From an uncultured Flavobacteriales bacterium (GTDB taxonomy: Bacteria > Bacteroidota > Bacteroidia > Flavobacteriales_D > Sanyastnellaceae): a stretch of DNA of 36,564 nucleotides. The notes beneath the pieces were generated by a model. It made no database searches. It was given only the letters and a program-made list of their open reading frames with translations, and was not told where the DNA came from. Below are positions 17,335 to 25,468 of the stretch, one piece after another. Both the position numbers and the translations under genes were made by a program. The stretch is taken from contig CALGEI010000085.1 in NCBI GenBank assembly GCA_937881575.1, positions 1-36,564 of the forward strand, in the 5' to 3' direction. The first letter of the stretch is position 1. Each line of letters starts with the position of its first letter.

Positions 17335-18408
17335 TCAGGGTGTGGTGAGCCTCACCCAATGATTCAAGGTTTCAATTGCACGTTGATTGGCCTGTGCTTG
17401 AGGGAGAGCTCCTTGTATTGGAGGAATCTTCCCCTGCTCCAATTCCAGTTGTGTGCAGGTGCTGAAGCCAAACGTTTCGCACCAATGTTGGGCGAGATAC
17501 AACTGTTCAGATTGACCAGGCGTCGGGACCAGAATGGCTCGGATTCCCAGTGCGGCCAAATCCAAAAGTGAGGAATATCCAGAACGGCAAATGACAACAT
17601 CAGCTCCTTGAAGGGCGCCCGCCAAATCCTGAGCAGTCGGGTTGGGCCAGGTGGTGACTCCGTTTTTTTTGTGCACGCTGCCAGCAGGATTGCCTGAAAT
17701 GATGAGCCCGCCTTGGCCATCGAAGGTCATCCACTCCCTCAGGGCATTTTCCATCAGGCTGCGATGTGGTTCAGGACCACTGACCATGCCAACACGTTTC
17801 CATGACCCGGCCGGGGCATTCGGAGACAATCGGCTCAATACACCAAACCGCTCCAATCGCTTTGGCATGCCGGATGGCGCACCCAGCTTTCCGCTTAACC
17901 CGGGCTCTTCATGAATGTCTGGCGTCCAAAGCGCATCAAAGTGGCTCGCTTGCTTCCGAACGAATGCGTCAACGGCCCATTGACCCACGGATCGAACAGG
18001 GAGGTGCCATTGATGCGAAATCAATGCACATGGCACGCGTGGCGTGTGCACACCGTAACAGTTGTCACTGACCACGTGGGTGATGTCATTCGCTGCAACG
18101 AATCGCTGAGTCCATTGCTTTTCAGCACGGATGTTGCGCAAAAAACCAGGCATTTGCCAGGCGATTTTGAACCGGTTGCCACGTTTAGCGTACAGAATTT
18201 CAGGGTTGGGTTTCTCGTGAAAGCACACCGAGGCTTGAGTGCATTGGCTGCGCAAAAACTCCAATGCAGTCCCATTGGATGCGACATGAACACCCCATCC
18301 ATTTCGCCTTGCCTCCTCGATCAAAGGGAGGGAACGCGTCGCGTGCCCCATGCCCCAATTGAGGACCGTGAATAAAAGGCGTGGTGATGTGGAATCCATT
18401 TGGCTCAT
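17335..18408 (-). CDS. MurG-like (GT28-type) glycosyltransferase
   Basis: A 357-residue GT-B glycosyltransferase. The N-terminus VLNWGMGHATRSLPLIEEA is the glycine-rich GMGH motif of GT1/GT28 enzymes; the C-terminal half has ADVVICRSGYSSLLDLAALG and VPTPGQSEQLYLA, which match the donor-binding site of MurG-like enzymes. It is not MurG itself: there is no mur/fts neighbourhood and the C-terminus differs. The donor and acceptor are unknown. The start at 18408 faces the trmB start (18441) across about 30 bp; a second possible start is MDSTSPRLLF at 18399. Confidence 0.85.
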   Translation of the reverse strand: MSQMDSTSPRLLFTVLNWGMGHATRSLPLIEEARRNGWGVHVASNGTALEFLRSQCTQASVCFHEKPNPEILYAKRGNRFKIAWQMPGFLRNIRAEKQWTQRFVAANDITHVVSDNCYGVHTPRVPCALISHQWHLPVRSVGQWAVDAFVRKQASHFDALWTPDIHEEPGLSGKLGAPSGMPKRLERFGVLSRLSPNAPAGSWKRVGMVSGPEPHRSLMENALREWMTFDGQGGLIISGNPAGSVHKKNGVTTWPNPTAQDLAGALQGADVVICRSGYSSLLDLAALGIRAILVPTPGQSEQLYLAQHWCETFGFSTCTQLELEQGKIPPIQGALPQAQANQRAIETLNHWVRLTTP

Positions 18409-18440
18409 CGCCGTGTAAGTTCCGTAATTTTGGGCAATCT

Positions 18441-19130
18441 ATGGGCAAAGGAAAATTGGTCAAATGGCAAGAGCTCGCATCCTTCGAAAGGGTCTTTGAG
18501 CCAACGTTGCAGGAAGCTGTCGACGGAACAGATTTTGAGTTGAAAGGCTCTTGGTCGGAAAAGGTTTTTGGGAATGACCACCCCATCGTCCTTGAATTGG
18601 GGTGCGGCAAAGGGGAGTACACCATCGCCCAGGCGCGTCGTGACCCCAGTCGCAACTACATTGGGGTCGACATCAAGGGACAGCGGGTTTGGAGAGGAGC
18701 GAAAACGGCGCATGAGGAGGATCTTTTGCATGTGGCTTTTTTGAGGACTCGAATTGAGTTTGTGGATCGTTATTTCGGAGCCAATGAGGTCAGTGAAATC
18801 TGGCTGACTTTCAGTGATCCTCAGCCGAAAGATGAAAAGGGAACCAAGCGCATTACCTCCTCTGTCTTCATTGAGCAGCGCTATCGGAAGTTTCTCAAGC
18901 CGGGCAGTTTGATTCACGTCAAGAGCGACAGTCCCTTGCTATACCAACTCACCAAAGAAGGGTATGAAGAGGCAGGCTATGAAATCCTCTATGCGAGTGA
19001 AGATGTCTATGGTGAATTGGTTCACCGCGTGCCCGATGATTTGCGAAGCTTGCTGGAAGTGAAGACGTTTTATGAGCAAATGTGGTTGGAAGAGGGACGG
19101 AAGATTCACTACCTCCAAATTCGCCTTTGA
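18441..19130 (+). CDS. trmB: tRNA (guanine-N7)-methyltransferase TrmB
   Basis: A 229-residue SAM-dependent methyltransferase that forms m7G46 in tRNA. The SAM motif VLELGCGKGEYTIAQA lies near residue 50, followed by NYIGVDIKGQRVWRG and the family signature WLTFSDPQPKDEKGTKR. The start at 18441 (MGKGKLVKW) is the family-like one; the frame is open upstream to 18381 but overlaps the divergent glycosyltransferase. The stop codon is immediately followed by the ATG of the MGMT-like gene. Confidence 0.93.
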   Translation: MGKGKLVKWQELASFERVFEPTLQEAVDGTDFELKGSWSEKVFGNDHPIVLELGCGKGEYTIAQARRDPSRNYIGVDIKGQRVWRGAKTAHEEDLLHVAFLRTRIEFVDRYFGANEVSEIWLTFSDPQPKDEKGTKRITSSVFIEQRYRKFLKPGSLIHVKSDSPLLYQLTKEGYEEAGYEILYASEDVYGELVHRVPDDLRSLLEVKTFYEQMWLEEGRKIHYLQIRL

Positions 19131-19481
19131 ATGCCCGATCAGGACGTCAAGGTGGATGTGTTTCAACGGGATGTGTTTGAACTCACACGAGCCATTCCGA
19201 GTGGTCGGGTCACTTCATACGGCGCCATAGCCAAGAGCATTGGATCCGCAGGAGCCTCTCGTCGTGTCGGCTGGGTGCTCAACACCAGTTTTAGTGCAAT
19301 TCCTCCGGTGCCTGCTCATCGTGTGGTCAACCGAAAAGGGATGCTCACAGGGCGCATGCATTTTCCGGAAGAACACGCCATGGAAACGCAGCTGAAGGCT
19401 GAGGGCATTGAAGTGAAAAATGACATGGTCGTGAATTTTGAAGCGGTTTTTTGGGATCCGCAAGTTGAATGGTTGGATTGA
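19131..19481 (+). CDS. Cysteine-less MGMT-like protein (alkyltransferase-like)
   Basis: A 116-residue protein with the DNA-binding domain of O6-alkylguanine-DNA alkyltransferases: IPSGRVTSYGAIA (Tyr30), the Arg-finger region SRRVGWVL (residues 43-50) and the active-site position PAHRVV (residues 61-66). The catalytic Cys of the PCHRV motif is replaced by Ala62, so it cannot accept an alkyl group. This is the pattern of alkyltransferase-like (ATL) proteins, which bind O6-alkylguanine and hand it to nucleotide excision repair; known ATLs mostly have Trp at this place. It lies directly after trmB with no spacer. Confidence 0.88.
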   Translation: MPDQDVKVDVFQRDVFELTRAIPSGRVTSYGAIAKSIGSAGASRRVGWVLNTSFSAIPPVPAHRVVNRKGMLTGRMHFPEEHAMETQLKAEGIEVKNDMVVNFEAVFWDPQVEWLD

Positions 19482-19491
19482 AAGAAAACGG

Positions 19492-20562
19492 ATGAAGAGC
19501 ATAACGAAAGAAGCGGTGTTGGAAGCCTTGCGGCTGGTTATTGACCCGGAATTGGGCAAGGATTTGGTGGCGTTGGATTTTGTCACTGCCATTGACTTGA
19601 CAGACTCCGGTGTCGCGGTGGAGGTGAAATCCTCCAATCCAGCGATGCACGCGCGCACCCGGCTGCAAGAAGCCGTGGAGTTTGCCGTGGAACGTGCCGT
19701 GGGTGCTGAAGTGGAAGTGGAAGTGACCGTATCGACCTTAAAAAAGGACGAGCGTACCAACGAAACGCGCAAAGTCCTTCCGGGTGTTCAACAAATCATC
19801 GCCATTGCTTCTGGCAAAGGAGGTGTTGGGAAAAGCACGGTGGCTTCCAATTTGGCCGTGGGACTGGCTCAACTTGGATACAAGGTAGGATTGTGCGATG
19901 CGGACATCTATGGGCCGAGTGTGCCGACGATGTTTGACGTCACCAAAGAAAAACCGGTGCCAGTCGAAATGGGTGAGCGCACCCTGATCCAACCAATTGA
20001 ACAATATGGAGTCAAGGTGCTCTCCATCGGCTTTTTTGCAGATCCAGACCAAGCCATTGTCTGGCGTGGCCCCATGGCAAGCCGCGCATTGTCACAACTC
20101 TTCACAGACACCCATTGGGGTGAATTGGATTTCATGCTCATTGATTTGCCTCCGGGCACCGGAGACATTCACTTGTCCTTGGTCCAAGAAGTGCCATTGA
20201 CGGGTGCGGTCGTGGTAAGCACGCCGCAGGAAGTGGCGTTGGCCGATGCGCGCAAAGGAGTCGGGATGTTTCGATTGGAAAGCGTGCAAGTGCCTGTCTT
20301 GGGTATCATTGAGAACATGGCGTACTTCTCGCCACCTGATGCCCCAGAGAAACGGTATGATATCTTCGGGACCGATGGAGCCAAGCGGTTATCGGCCTCG
20401 TTGGATGTGCCCTTTTTAGGTGAGCTTCCATTGATGCAAACCATTCGAGAAGCAGGAGATGCCGGTCGACCGGCCATGCTGCAAGGAGATTCGCCGGCAG
20501 CTGCGGCATTCCGTCTCGTCTTGTCTAACTTGCTGAAGCAACTGGGAAAAAACATCGAATGA
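19492..20562 (+). CDS. Mrp/ApbC-family P-loop ATPase, iron-sulfur carrier
   Basis: A 356-residue Mrp-type protein. Residues 1-85 are a MIP18/DUF59 domain (VIDPELGKDLVALDF); residues about 100-350 are the ParA/MinD-like ATPase with the P-loop SGKGGVGKS at 107-115, DADIYGPSVPTMF, and LIDLPPGTGD. Family members carry or deliver Fe-S clusters. The CxxC found near the C-terminus of many members is absent here: ENMAYFSPPDAPEKRYDIFG replaces it, as in other Bacteroidota. I start at 19492 (MKSITKEA); an in-frame start at 19438 lies inside the previous gene. It overlaps the NifU-like gene by 4 bp. Confidence 0.92.
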   Translation: MKSITKEAVLEALRLVIDPELGKDLVALDFVTAIDLTDSGVAVEVKSSNPAMHARTRLQEAVEFAVERAVGAEVEVEVTVSTLKKDERTNETRKVLPGVQQIIAIASGKGGVGKSTVASNLAVGLAQLGYKVGLCDADIYGPSVPTMFDVTKEKPVPVEMGERTLIQPIEQYGVKVLSIGFFADPDQAIVWRGPMASRALSQLFTDTHWGELDFMLIDLPPGTGDIHLSLVQEVPLTGAVVVSTPQEVALADARKGVGMFRLESVQVPVLGIIENMAYFSPPDAPEKRYDIFGTDGAKRLSASLDVPFLGELPLMQTIREAGDAGRPAMLQGDSPAAAAFRLVLSNLLKQLGKNIE

Positions 20563-20825
20563 GCACAGACCGCACGACAATGGAAAATCTAGAAGGCCGC
20601 ATTCAAAGCGCCCTGACGGGTTTACGGCCATACTTGGAGGCGGATGGAGGCGATATCCAGTTGGTGGAAATCACCAAGGATCTCTGCGTTAAGGTGGAGT
20701 TGCACGGAGCTTGCGCGGATTGCCAGATGATCCACATGACCATGAAAGGCGGTGTAGAGCAAGCGATTCGCCAAGCGGCGCCTGAAATACTGAAAGTAGA
20801 AGCCATCAATTGGCCTTCCACTTGA
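20559..20825 (+). CDS. NifU-like C-terminal domain protein (Nfu-type scaffold)
   Basis: An 88-residue Nfu-type protein. LRPYLEADGGDIQLVEI and GACADCQMIHMTMKGGVE show the conserved CxxC (Cys52, Cys55) which holds an Fe-S cluster at a dimer interface for transfer to target proteins. The ATG overlaps the mrp stop codon (ATGA), so translation is probably coupled and the two likely work together in Fe-S delivery. A later Met (20580) is another possible start. Confidence 0.92.
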   Translation: MSTDRTTMENLEGRIQSALTGLRPYLEADGGDIQLVEITKDLCVKVELHGACADCQMIHMTMKGGVEQAIRQAAPEILKVEAINWPST

Positions 20826-20929
20826 CCCGAATTTCAAGAGAACATCCGGTGCATTCCGTCTGTTGCTTTATTACTTTCGCGCTGTCAAAATTCTCACGGA
20901 GGGCGTTTTGAGCGGGTATACACATCGTC

Positions 20930-21937
20930 ATGATCCAAACGGACATTCTCATTATCGGAGCCGGACCTTGCGGCTTGTTCACTGTATTTGAAGCGGGTTT
21001 GCTCAAGCTGCACTGTCATCTCATTGATGCATTGCCGCAAGCAGGGGGACAGTGTTCGGAAATTTACCCGAAAAAACCCATCTACGACATCCCGGCCTAT
21101 CCTTCGATTTTGGCCGGCGACCTGGTCGACAAGTTGATGGAGCAGGCGGCGCCCTTCCAACCGGGATTTACGTTGGGTGAGCGAGCGGAGAGCATTGAAA
21201 AAGACAGCGAAGATCAATTCATCCTAACGACCAATCGGGGCACGAAACACCGCGCCCCCATTATCGCCATCGCTGGCGGCTTGGGTTGCTTCGAGCCCCG
21301 GAAACCGCCGGTTCCTGGGCTGGCGGATTTGGAAGATCACGGTGTGGAATACATCATCAAGGATCCCGAATTCTATCGAGGGAAGCGCGTCGTCATTAGC
21401 GGAGGAGGAGACTCCGCCTTGGACTGGGCTATTTTCTTGGCAGATGGAGTGGCATCGGAAGTGACCTTGATCCACCGTCGGCAAGAATTTCGAGGCCACC
21501 TCGATAGCGTCCAAAAGGCAATGGACATGGCTGCGACAGGAAAGATTCAGTTGTTGACCGATTCTGAAGTCACAGCAGTGCACGGAGAAGGGGCGTTGAA
21601 GTCCTTGGTCGTCAAGCATAAAACCGAAGGCGAACGCACTTTGGAAACGGATCATTGGGTGCCGTTGTTCGGGCTGAGTCCGAAGTTGGGGCCGATTGCT
21701 GATTGGAACTTGAACATCAACAAGAATGCGGTGGAGGTCAACACCTTCGATTACAGCACCAACATCCCGGGCATTTATGCGATCGGTGACATCAACACCT
21801 ATCCGGGCAAATTGAAGCTCATCTTGTGCGGTTTCCATGAGGCGACGCTGATGGTGCAAAGTGCCTTTAAACGCATTTATCCGGATAAGAACTTGGTCTT
21901 GAAATACACCACGGTCAACGGCGTCAACGGTTTTTAA
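20930..21937 (+). CDS. Ferredoxin-NADP(+) reductase, thioredoxin-reductase type
   Basis: A 335-residue flavoprotein with an FAD motif IIGAGPCGLF near residue 8 and an NADPH motif ISGGGDSALDWA near residue 158. The CxxC redox pair of thioredoxin reductase is absent, which places it with YumC-type ferredoxin/flavodoxin-NADP reductases. PAYPSILAGDLVD and IYAIGDINTYPGKLKLI are typical of that group. The ferredoxin gene starts 9 bp downstream on the same strand, so the pair probably forms one electron-transfer unit between NADPH and ferredoxin-dependent enzymes. Confidence 0.92.
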   Translation: MIQTDILIIGAGPCGLFTVFEAGLLKLHCHLIDALPQAGGQCSEIYPKKPIYDIPAYPSILAGDLVDKLMEQAAPFQPGFTLGERAESIEKDSEDQFILTTNRGTKHRAPIIAIAGGLGCFEPRKPPVPGLADLEDHGVEYIIKDPEFYRGKRVVISGGGDSALDWAIFLADGVASEVTLIHRRQEFRGHLDSVQKAMDMAATGKIQLLTDSEVTAVHGEGALKSLVVKHKTEGERTLETDHWVPLFGLSPKLGPIADWNLNINKNAVEVNTFDYSTNIPGIYAIGDINTYPGKLKLILCGFHEATLMVQSAFKRIYPDKNLVLKYTTVNGVNGF

Positions 21938-21946
21938 GCGAACGGA

Positions 21947-22273
21947 ATGGATCACATCATTGAAGTCAATGTCATCGATCGGGATGGCCAACTCCACAAG
22001 CTGGAGGCCCCCACGGACATGGGGATGAACATGATGGAGTTGTGCAAGAGCGCCGAACTTCCCGTAGAAGGAACATGCGGAGGCATGGCCATGTGTGCGA
22101 GTTGCCACATGTATGTGGAAAGCAACCACGAGGTTCCTGAGAAATCGGATGATGAAGAGGACATGCTCGACGAAGCGTTCTTTGTAGAAGACAACAGCCG
22201 GTTGGGTTGCCAAATCCATCTGGCAGACGCCTTAGACGGTCTGACGGTTCGCCTCGCTCCGGTAGGACAGTAA
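21947..22273 (+). CDS. 2Fe-2S ferredoxin, adrenodoxin type
   Basis: A 108-residue ferredoxin. Cluster ligands are Cys44, Cys50 and Cys53 in CGGMAMCASC and Cys88 in RLGCQI, the adrenodoxin/Isc-Fdx spacing. The acidic stretch DDEEDMLDE that contacts partner proteins is present. It directly follows the ferredoxin-NADP reductase gene; the stop lies 4 bp from the convergent phosphatase gene. The role in Fe-S assembly or P450-type electron supply cannot be told apart from sequence. Confidence 0.94.
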   Translation: MDHIIEVNVIDRDGQLHKLEAPTDMGMNMMELCKSAELPVEGTCGGMAMCASCHMYVESNHEVPEKSDDEEDMLDEAFFVEDNSRLGCQIHLADALDGLTVRLAPVGQ

Positions 22274-22277
22274 GTCC

Positions 22278-23093
22278 TTAGAAGTGGTTCGCTTCGAAGT
22301 TGACTTTAGGATTCATGGGCTCACCGCTTTGAAGCCATTGCTGGACCAATGCTGATTTACCGATCGCCTGCAAGCTGTCCATGTGACGTTCAGCATGCGC
22401 ATCGGAGCAAATCATCTTGACCATCCCTTTTTCAATCAGTGCCTTCGCGACTTGGTACGTTTCTGGGCCATACGCCCCGGCTAAAGAAGCTCCGTTGACG
22501 GTGATCCAAACCCCTCGATCTTGGAGACTCTCAAATTCATTGAACTGTCGATGCCAATAAGGATAACGCTCAGCGTGAGCCAAAACCGGAGTGTAACCCG
22601 CCATTTGCAAGTCAAAAAGCACTTGTTGGTGGTTGATCGGCGGCTCATGGAAGCCAAATTCAAACAAGACACATCGAATGGCTCGCCCATTTTCGTCTAG
22701 CGCTGGAAACCACAGCAGATCATTGGCGGCGATACAATCTTGAAAGTGTGAGTCGAGGAAGTATTCGGCAGCGAGGTGGATCCGGAATCCTGGCCAGCGC
22801 TCCGCGACTGCTCCTTGCAACTTTAGAAAAGGAGCGGTTAAGGTATGCTTCGAGTTGGGATAGATGTCGGAGTGAATGTGCGAAGTGAGCACAGCGCGCT
22901 GGTATCCCAAGCCGACAAGGCGCTCGATCATCTTGAGGGATTGTTCCAGATTTTCGGCCCCATCATCGACTCCGGGGACGATGTGGGAATGCACATCGGT
23001 GACGAGGTGCTCGCCCAAACGCATGGCGGGCTGGTTGAACTCCGGTTGGGCCGATTTCCCTGGAGAAGATCGGAAGCGATTCCACCAACTCAT
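22278..23093 (-). CDS. CpsB/CapC-type PHP protein-tyrosine phosphatase
   Basis: A 271-residue PHP-fold protein like CpsB/YwqE phosphatases, which dephosphorylate the tyrosine kinase controlling capsule or exopolysaccharide export. Metal ligands: DVHSHIVPGVDDG (His35, His37), TSHIHSDIYPNS, VLAHAERY and CSDAHA. I start at 23093 (MSWWNRFR) because this ATG shares its A with the rfbB stop (TGATG), as at other junctions in this operon; the frame is open to 23180 inside rfbB. It is the last of seven genes in the nucleotide-sugar operon. No BY-kinase is in the window. Confidence 0.87.
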   Translation of the reverse strand: MSWWNRFRSSPGKSAQPEFNQPAMRLGEHLVTDVHSHIVPGVDDGAENLEQSLKMIERLVGLGYQRAVLTSHIHSDIYPNSKHTLTAPFLKLQGAVAERWPGFRIHLAAEYFLDSHFQDCIAANDLLWFPALDENGRAIRCVLFEFGFHEPPINHQQVLFDLQMAGYTPVLAHAERYPYWHRQFNEFESLQDRGVWITVNGASLAGAYGPETYQVAKALIEKGMVKMICSDAHAERHMDSLQAIGKSALVQQWLQSGEPMNPKVNFEANHF

Positions 23094-24163
23094 CAACGGT
23101 TGCCGTACATGGTTTCGTAGTACTGCTGGTAGTTTCCTGAAGTCACTGAATCCATCCACTCCGCGTTGTCCAAATACCATCGGACCGTTTCCTTCAAACC
23201 GTCCTCAAATTGGATGGACGGTCTCCATCCCAACTCCGACTCGATGCGGGAAGCGTCAATGGCATACCGCATATCGTGTCCAGCACGGTCCGTCACGTAC
23301 GTAATCAGCTCGAGCGAAGTCCCTTCTGGACGTCCCATAGCGGTATCCACTTCGCGGATCAAGGCGTGCACCAAATCGATGTTACGCCATTCATTCAGTC
23401 CGCCAATGTTGTACGTTCGGCCGGACGTCCCATTGTGCAGGATCGTATCAATGGCTGAGGCGTGGTCTTCGACCCACAACCAATCGCGGATGTTCAGGCC
23501 TTCCCCATAAACGGGCAGGGGCCGCTGATCACGAATGTTCCGAATCATCAATGGAATGAGCTTCTCCGGAAATTGGTGGGCCCCATAGTTGTTGGAACAA
23601 TTGGAGATGACGATGGGCAATCCATAGGTGTGATGCCATGCGCGAACCAAGTGATCGCTCGACGCTTTGGAAGAGCTATACGGGCTGCGTGGATCATATG
23701 CCGTTGTTTCAGAAAACAGACCTTCGGCACCCAAAGAACCATACACTTCATCGGTCGAAACGTGGTAAAAACAGCGGTTGCTCGCATCCTTGCCATCGCC
23801 CAACCACGCATTTTTAGCAGCGTGCAACAAGGTCGCCGTGCCGATGATGTTCGTTTCCAGAAAGGCCATGGGGTTTTCAATGCTCCGGTCCACATGGCTT
23901 TCAGCGGCCAAGTGCACGACGGCATCAAAATCGTGCTGAACAAAGAGTTGCGCGATCAAGGTTGCGTCACCAATATCCCCCTTGACAAACGCGTAGCGCT
24001 CGTTGGATTCGATGTCTCTGAGGTTTTCCAAATTCCCGGCATAGGTCAGCAAGTCCAAGTTGACCACGTGCATGTCCGCATGCTCCTTGAGTAGCCTGCG
24101 AATGACGTGGGACCCGATGAAGCCGGCGCCGCCTGTGACCAAGATGTTCTTGAATTGATTCAT
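23093..24163 (-). CDS. rfbB: dTDP-glucose 4,6-dehydratase
   Basis: A 356-residue short-chain dehydrogenase/reductase that converts dTDP-glucose to dTDP-4-keto-6-deoxyglucose. The NAD motif TGGAGFIGSH is near residue 10; STDEVYGSLG and YSSSKASSDHLVRAW hold the catalytic Thr/Asp/Glu and Tyr/Lys; NNYGAHQFPEKLIPL is the RmlB signature. Neither rfbA, rfbC nor rfbD is in the window, so the rest of the dTDP-rhamnose (or another 6-deoxysugar) pathway must be elsewhere. It starts 1 bp after the upstream dehydrogenase gene and overlaps the phosphatase gene. Confidence 0.94.
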   Translation of the reverse strand: MNQFKNILVTGGAGFIGSHVIRRLLKEHADMHVVNLDLLTYAGNLENLRDIESNERYAFVKGDIGDATLIAQLFVQHDFDAVVHLAAESHVDRSIENPMAFLETNIIGTATLLHAAKNAWLGDGKDASNRCFYHVSTDEVYGSLGAEGLFSETTAYDPRSPYSSSKASSDHLVRAWHHTYGLPIVISNCSNNYGAHQFPEKLIPLMIRNIRDQRPLPVYGEGLNIRDWLWVEDHASAIDTILHNGTSGRTYNIGGLNEWRNIDLVHALIREVDTAMGRPEGTSLELITYVTDRAGHDMRYAIDASRIESELGWRPSIQFEDGLKETVRWYLDNAEWMDSVTSGNYQQYYETMYGNR

Positions 24164-24164
24164 G

Positions 24165-25460
24165 TCAGAGGCTCCAGTAAGTGAGACGTTTGATGTCGTT
24201 GCGGAAGAGCCCTTTCAAATCGACGAGTACGCCTTTGTCATCGCTCATCAGCGCTTCGAAATCGGTTTCTTTGAAGGTGCGGTAGGGCGCGTGATTTACG
24301 GCAACGATCACGGCGTCGTAGCCATTGGCTTTTGGTTCGCTCACGAGGTCGAGGTCGTACTCATGCTTCACTTGAGCGGGATCGGCCATCGGGTCGACGA
24401 CATCCACGGTGATGTTGTAGCTCTCCAACTCTCGGATCACATCCACCACCTTGGTGTTGCGGATGTCGGCCACGTCCTCCTTGAAGGTGAGGCCCATGAC
24501 CAGAACACGCGATTCGAGCGGGTTCTTGCCGAGTTCGAGCATGCGTTTGACGGTCTGTTTGCCGACGTGTGCGCCCATAGCGTCATTGACATACCGCCCC
24601 GAATTGATGACCCGTGCGTGGTATCCCAATTTGCTCGACTTCCATGTCAAGTAGTACGGGTCAATGCCAATGCAATGTCCGCCGACCAGGCCAGGCGAGA
24701 ATTTGAGAAAATTCCATTTGGTACCGGCTGCTTCAAGGACTTCGTATGTGTTGATGCCAATCCGATCGAATATGATGCTCAATTCGTTGACCAATGCGAT
24801 GTTGACGTCCCGCTGGGTGTTCTCGATGATCTTAGAGGCCTCGGCCACCTTGATGCTAGACGCGCGGTGGGTACCGGCCTTCACGACGAGATCATACGTT
24901 TTCGCGATGACATCGGTGCTTTCTTCATCTGATCCTGAAACGACCTTGACGATGGTCTCGATGGTGTTGACCTTGTCTCCTGGATTGATGCGCTCGGGAC
25001 TGTATCCGACCTTGAAGTCGCTGCCGAATTTGAGTCCGCTCACCTCTTCCAAAACGGGAACGCAATCTTCTTCGGTGCATCCAGGGTAAACCGTGGATTC
25101 ATAGACGACATAATCACCGGCCTTCAGAGCCTGACCAACCGTCCGGGACGCACCGAGCAACGGGGTGAGATCCGGTTGATTGGACGGGTTGATCGGTGTG
25201 GGCACCGCCACGATGTGGAAGTGCGCCTTTTTGAGGTCTTCTGGATCGGCACTGAAGGTGATGTCACAGCCGTCGAAATCAGCCGCCTCCAATTCTTCCG
25301 AGGGGTCGATCCGTTGTTTCATCATTTCAATGCGCTCGGCATTGATGTCAAATCCAATCACGCGCACGTGTTTGGCAAAAGCCAAGGCGATTGGTAAGCC
25401 GACATAGCCCAATCCGACCACGCTCATCGTGGCCTCTTTATTGATCAATTTCTCATACAT
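24165..25460 (-). CDS. Nucleotide-sugar dehydrogenase, TviB/WbpA type (UDP-HexNAc 6-dehydrogenase)
   Basis: A 431-residue NAD-dependent dehydrogenase that oxidises C6 of a UDP-N-acetylhexosamine to the uronic acid. The NAD motif VVGLGYVGLPIALAF opens the protein; VYESTVYPG, YSPERINPGD and SKIIENTQRDVNIAL are signatures of the TviB/WbpA group rather than of UDP-glucose dehydrogenase; the catalytic Cys is in VGGHCIGIDPYY. With the WbpD-like acetyltransferase next to it and the aminotransferase in the operon, UDP-GlcNAc is the likely substrate. The start at 25460 (MYEKLINKEA) is preferred; ATG at 25466 is also possible. Confidence 0.9.
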   Translation of the reverse strand: MYEKLINKEATMSVVGLGYVGLPIALAFAKHVRVIGFDINAERIEMMKQRIDPSEELEAADFDGCDITFSADPEDLKKAHFHIVAVPTPINPSNQPDLTPLLGASRTVGQALKAGDYVVYESTVYPGCTEEDCVPVLEEVSGLKFGSDFKVGYSPERINPGDKVNTIETIVKVVSGSDEESTDVIAKTYDLVVKAGTHRASSIKVAEASKIIENTQRDVNIALVNELSIIFDRIGINTYEVLEAAGTKWNFLKFSPGLVGGHCIGIDPYYLTWKSSKLGYHARVINSGRYVNDAMGAHVGKQTVKRMLELGKNPLESRVLVMGLTFKEDVADIRNTKVVDVIRELESYNITVDVVDPMADPAQVKHEYDLDLVSEPKANGYDAVIVAVNHAPYRTFKETDFEALMSDDKGVLVDLKGLFRNDIKRLTYWSL

Positions 25461-25468
25461 GGTCATGG

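Noticed and set aside
21224-22219. 331-codon minus-strand frame opposite the reductase and ferredoxin genes
   Set aside because: It mirrors two clear genes on the other strand, has no domain features, and is His/Gln/Val-rich, as expected from an antisense frame of a G+C-rich gene.
24162-24932. 256-codon plus-strand frame opposite the nucleotide-sugar dehydrogenase
   Set aside because: Antisense image of a gene with all catalytic motifs.
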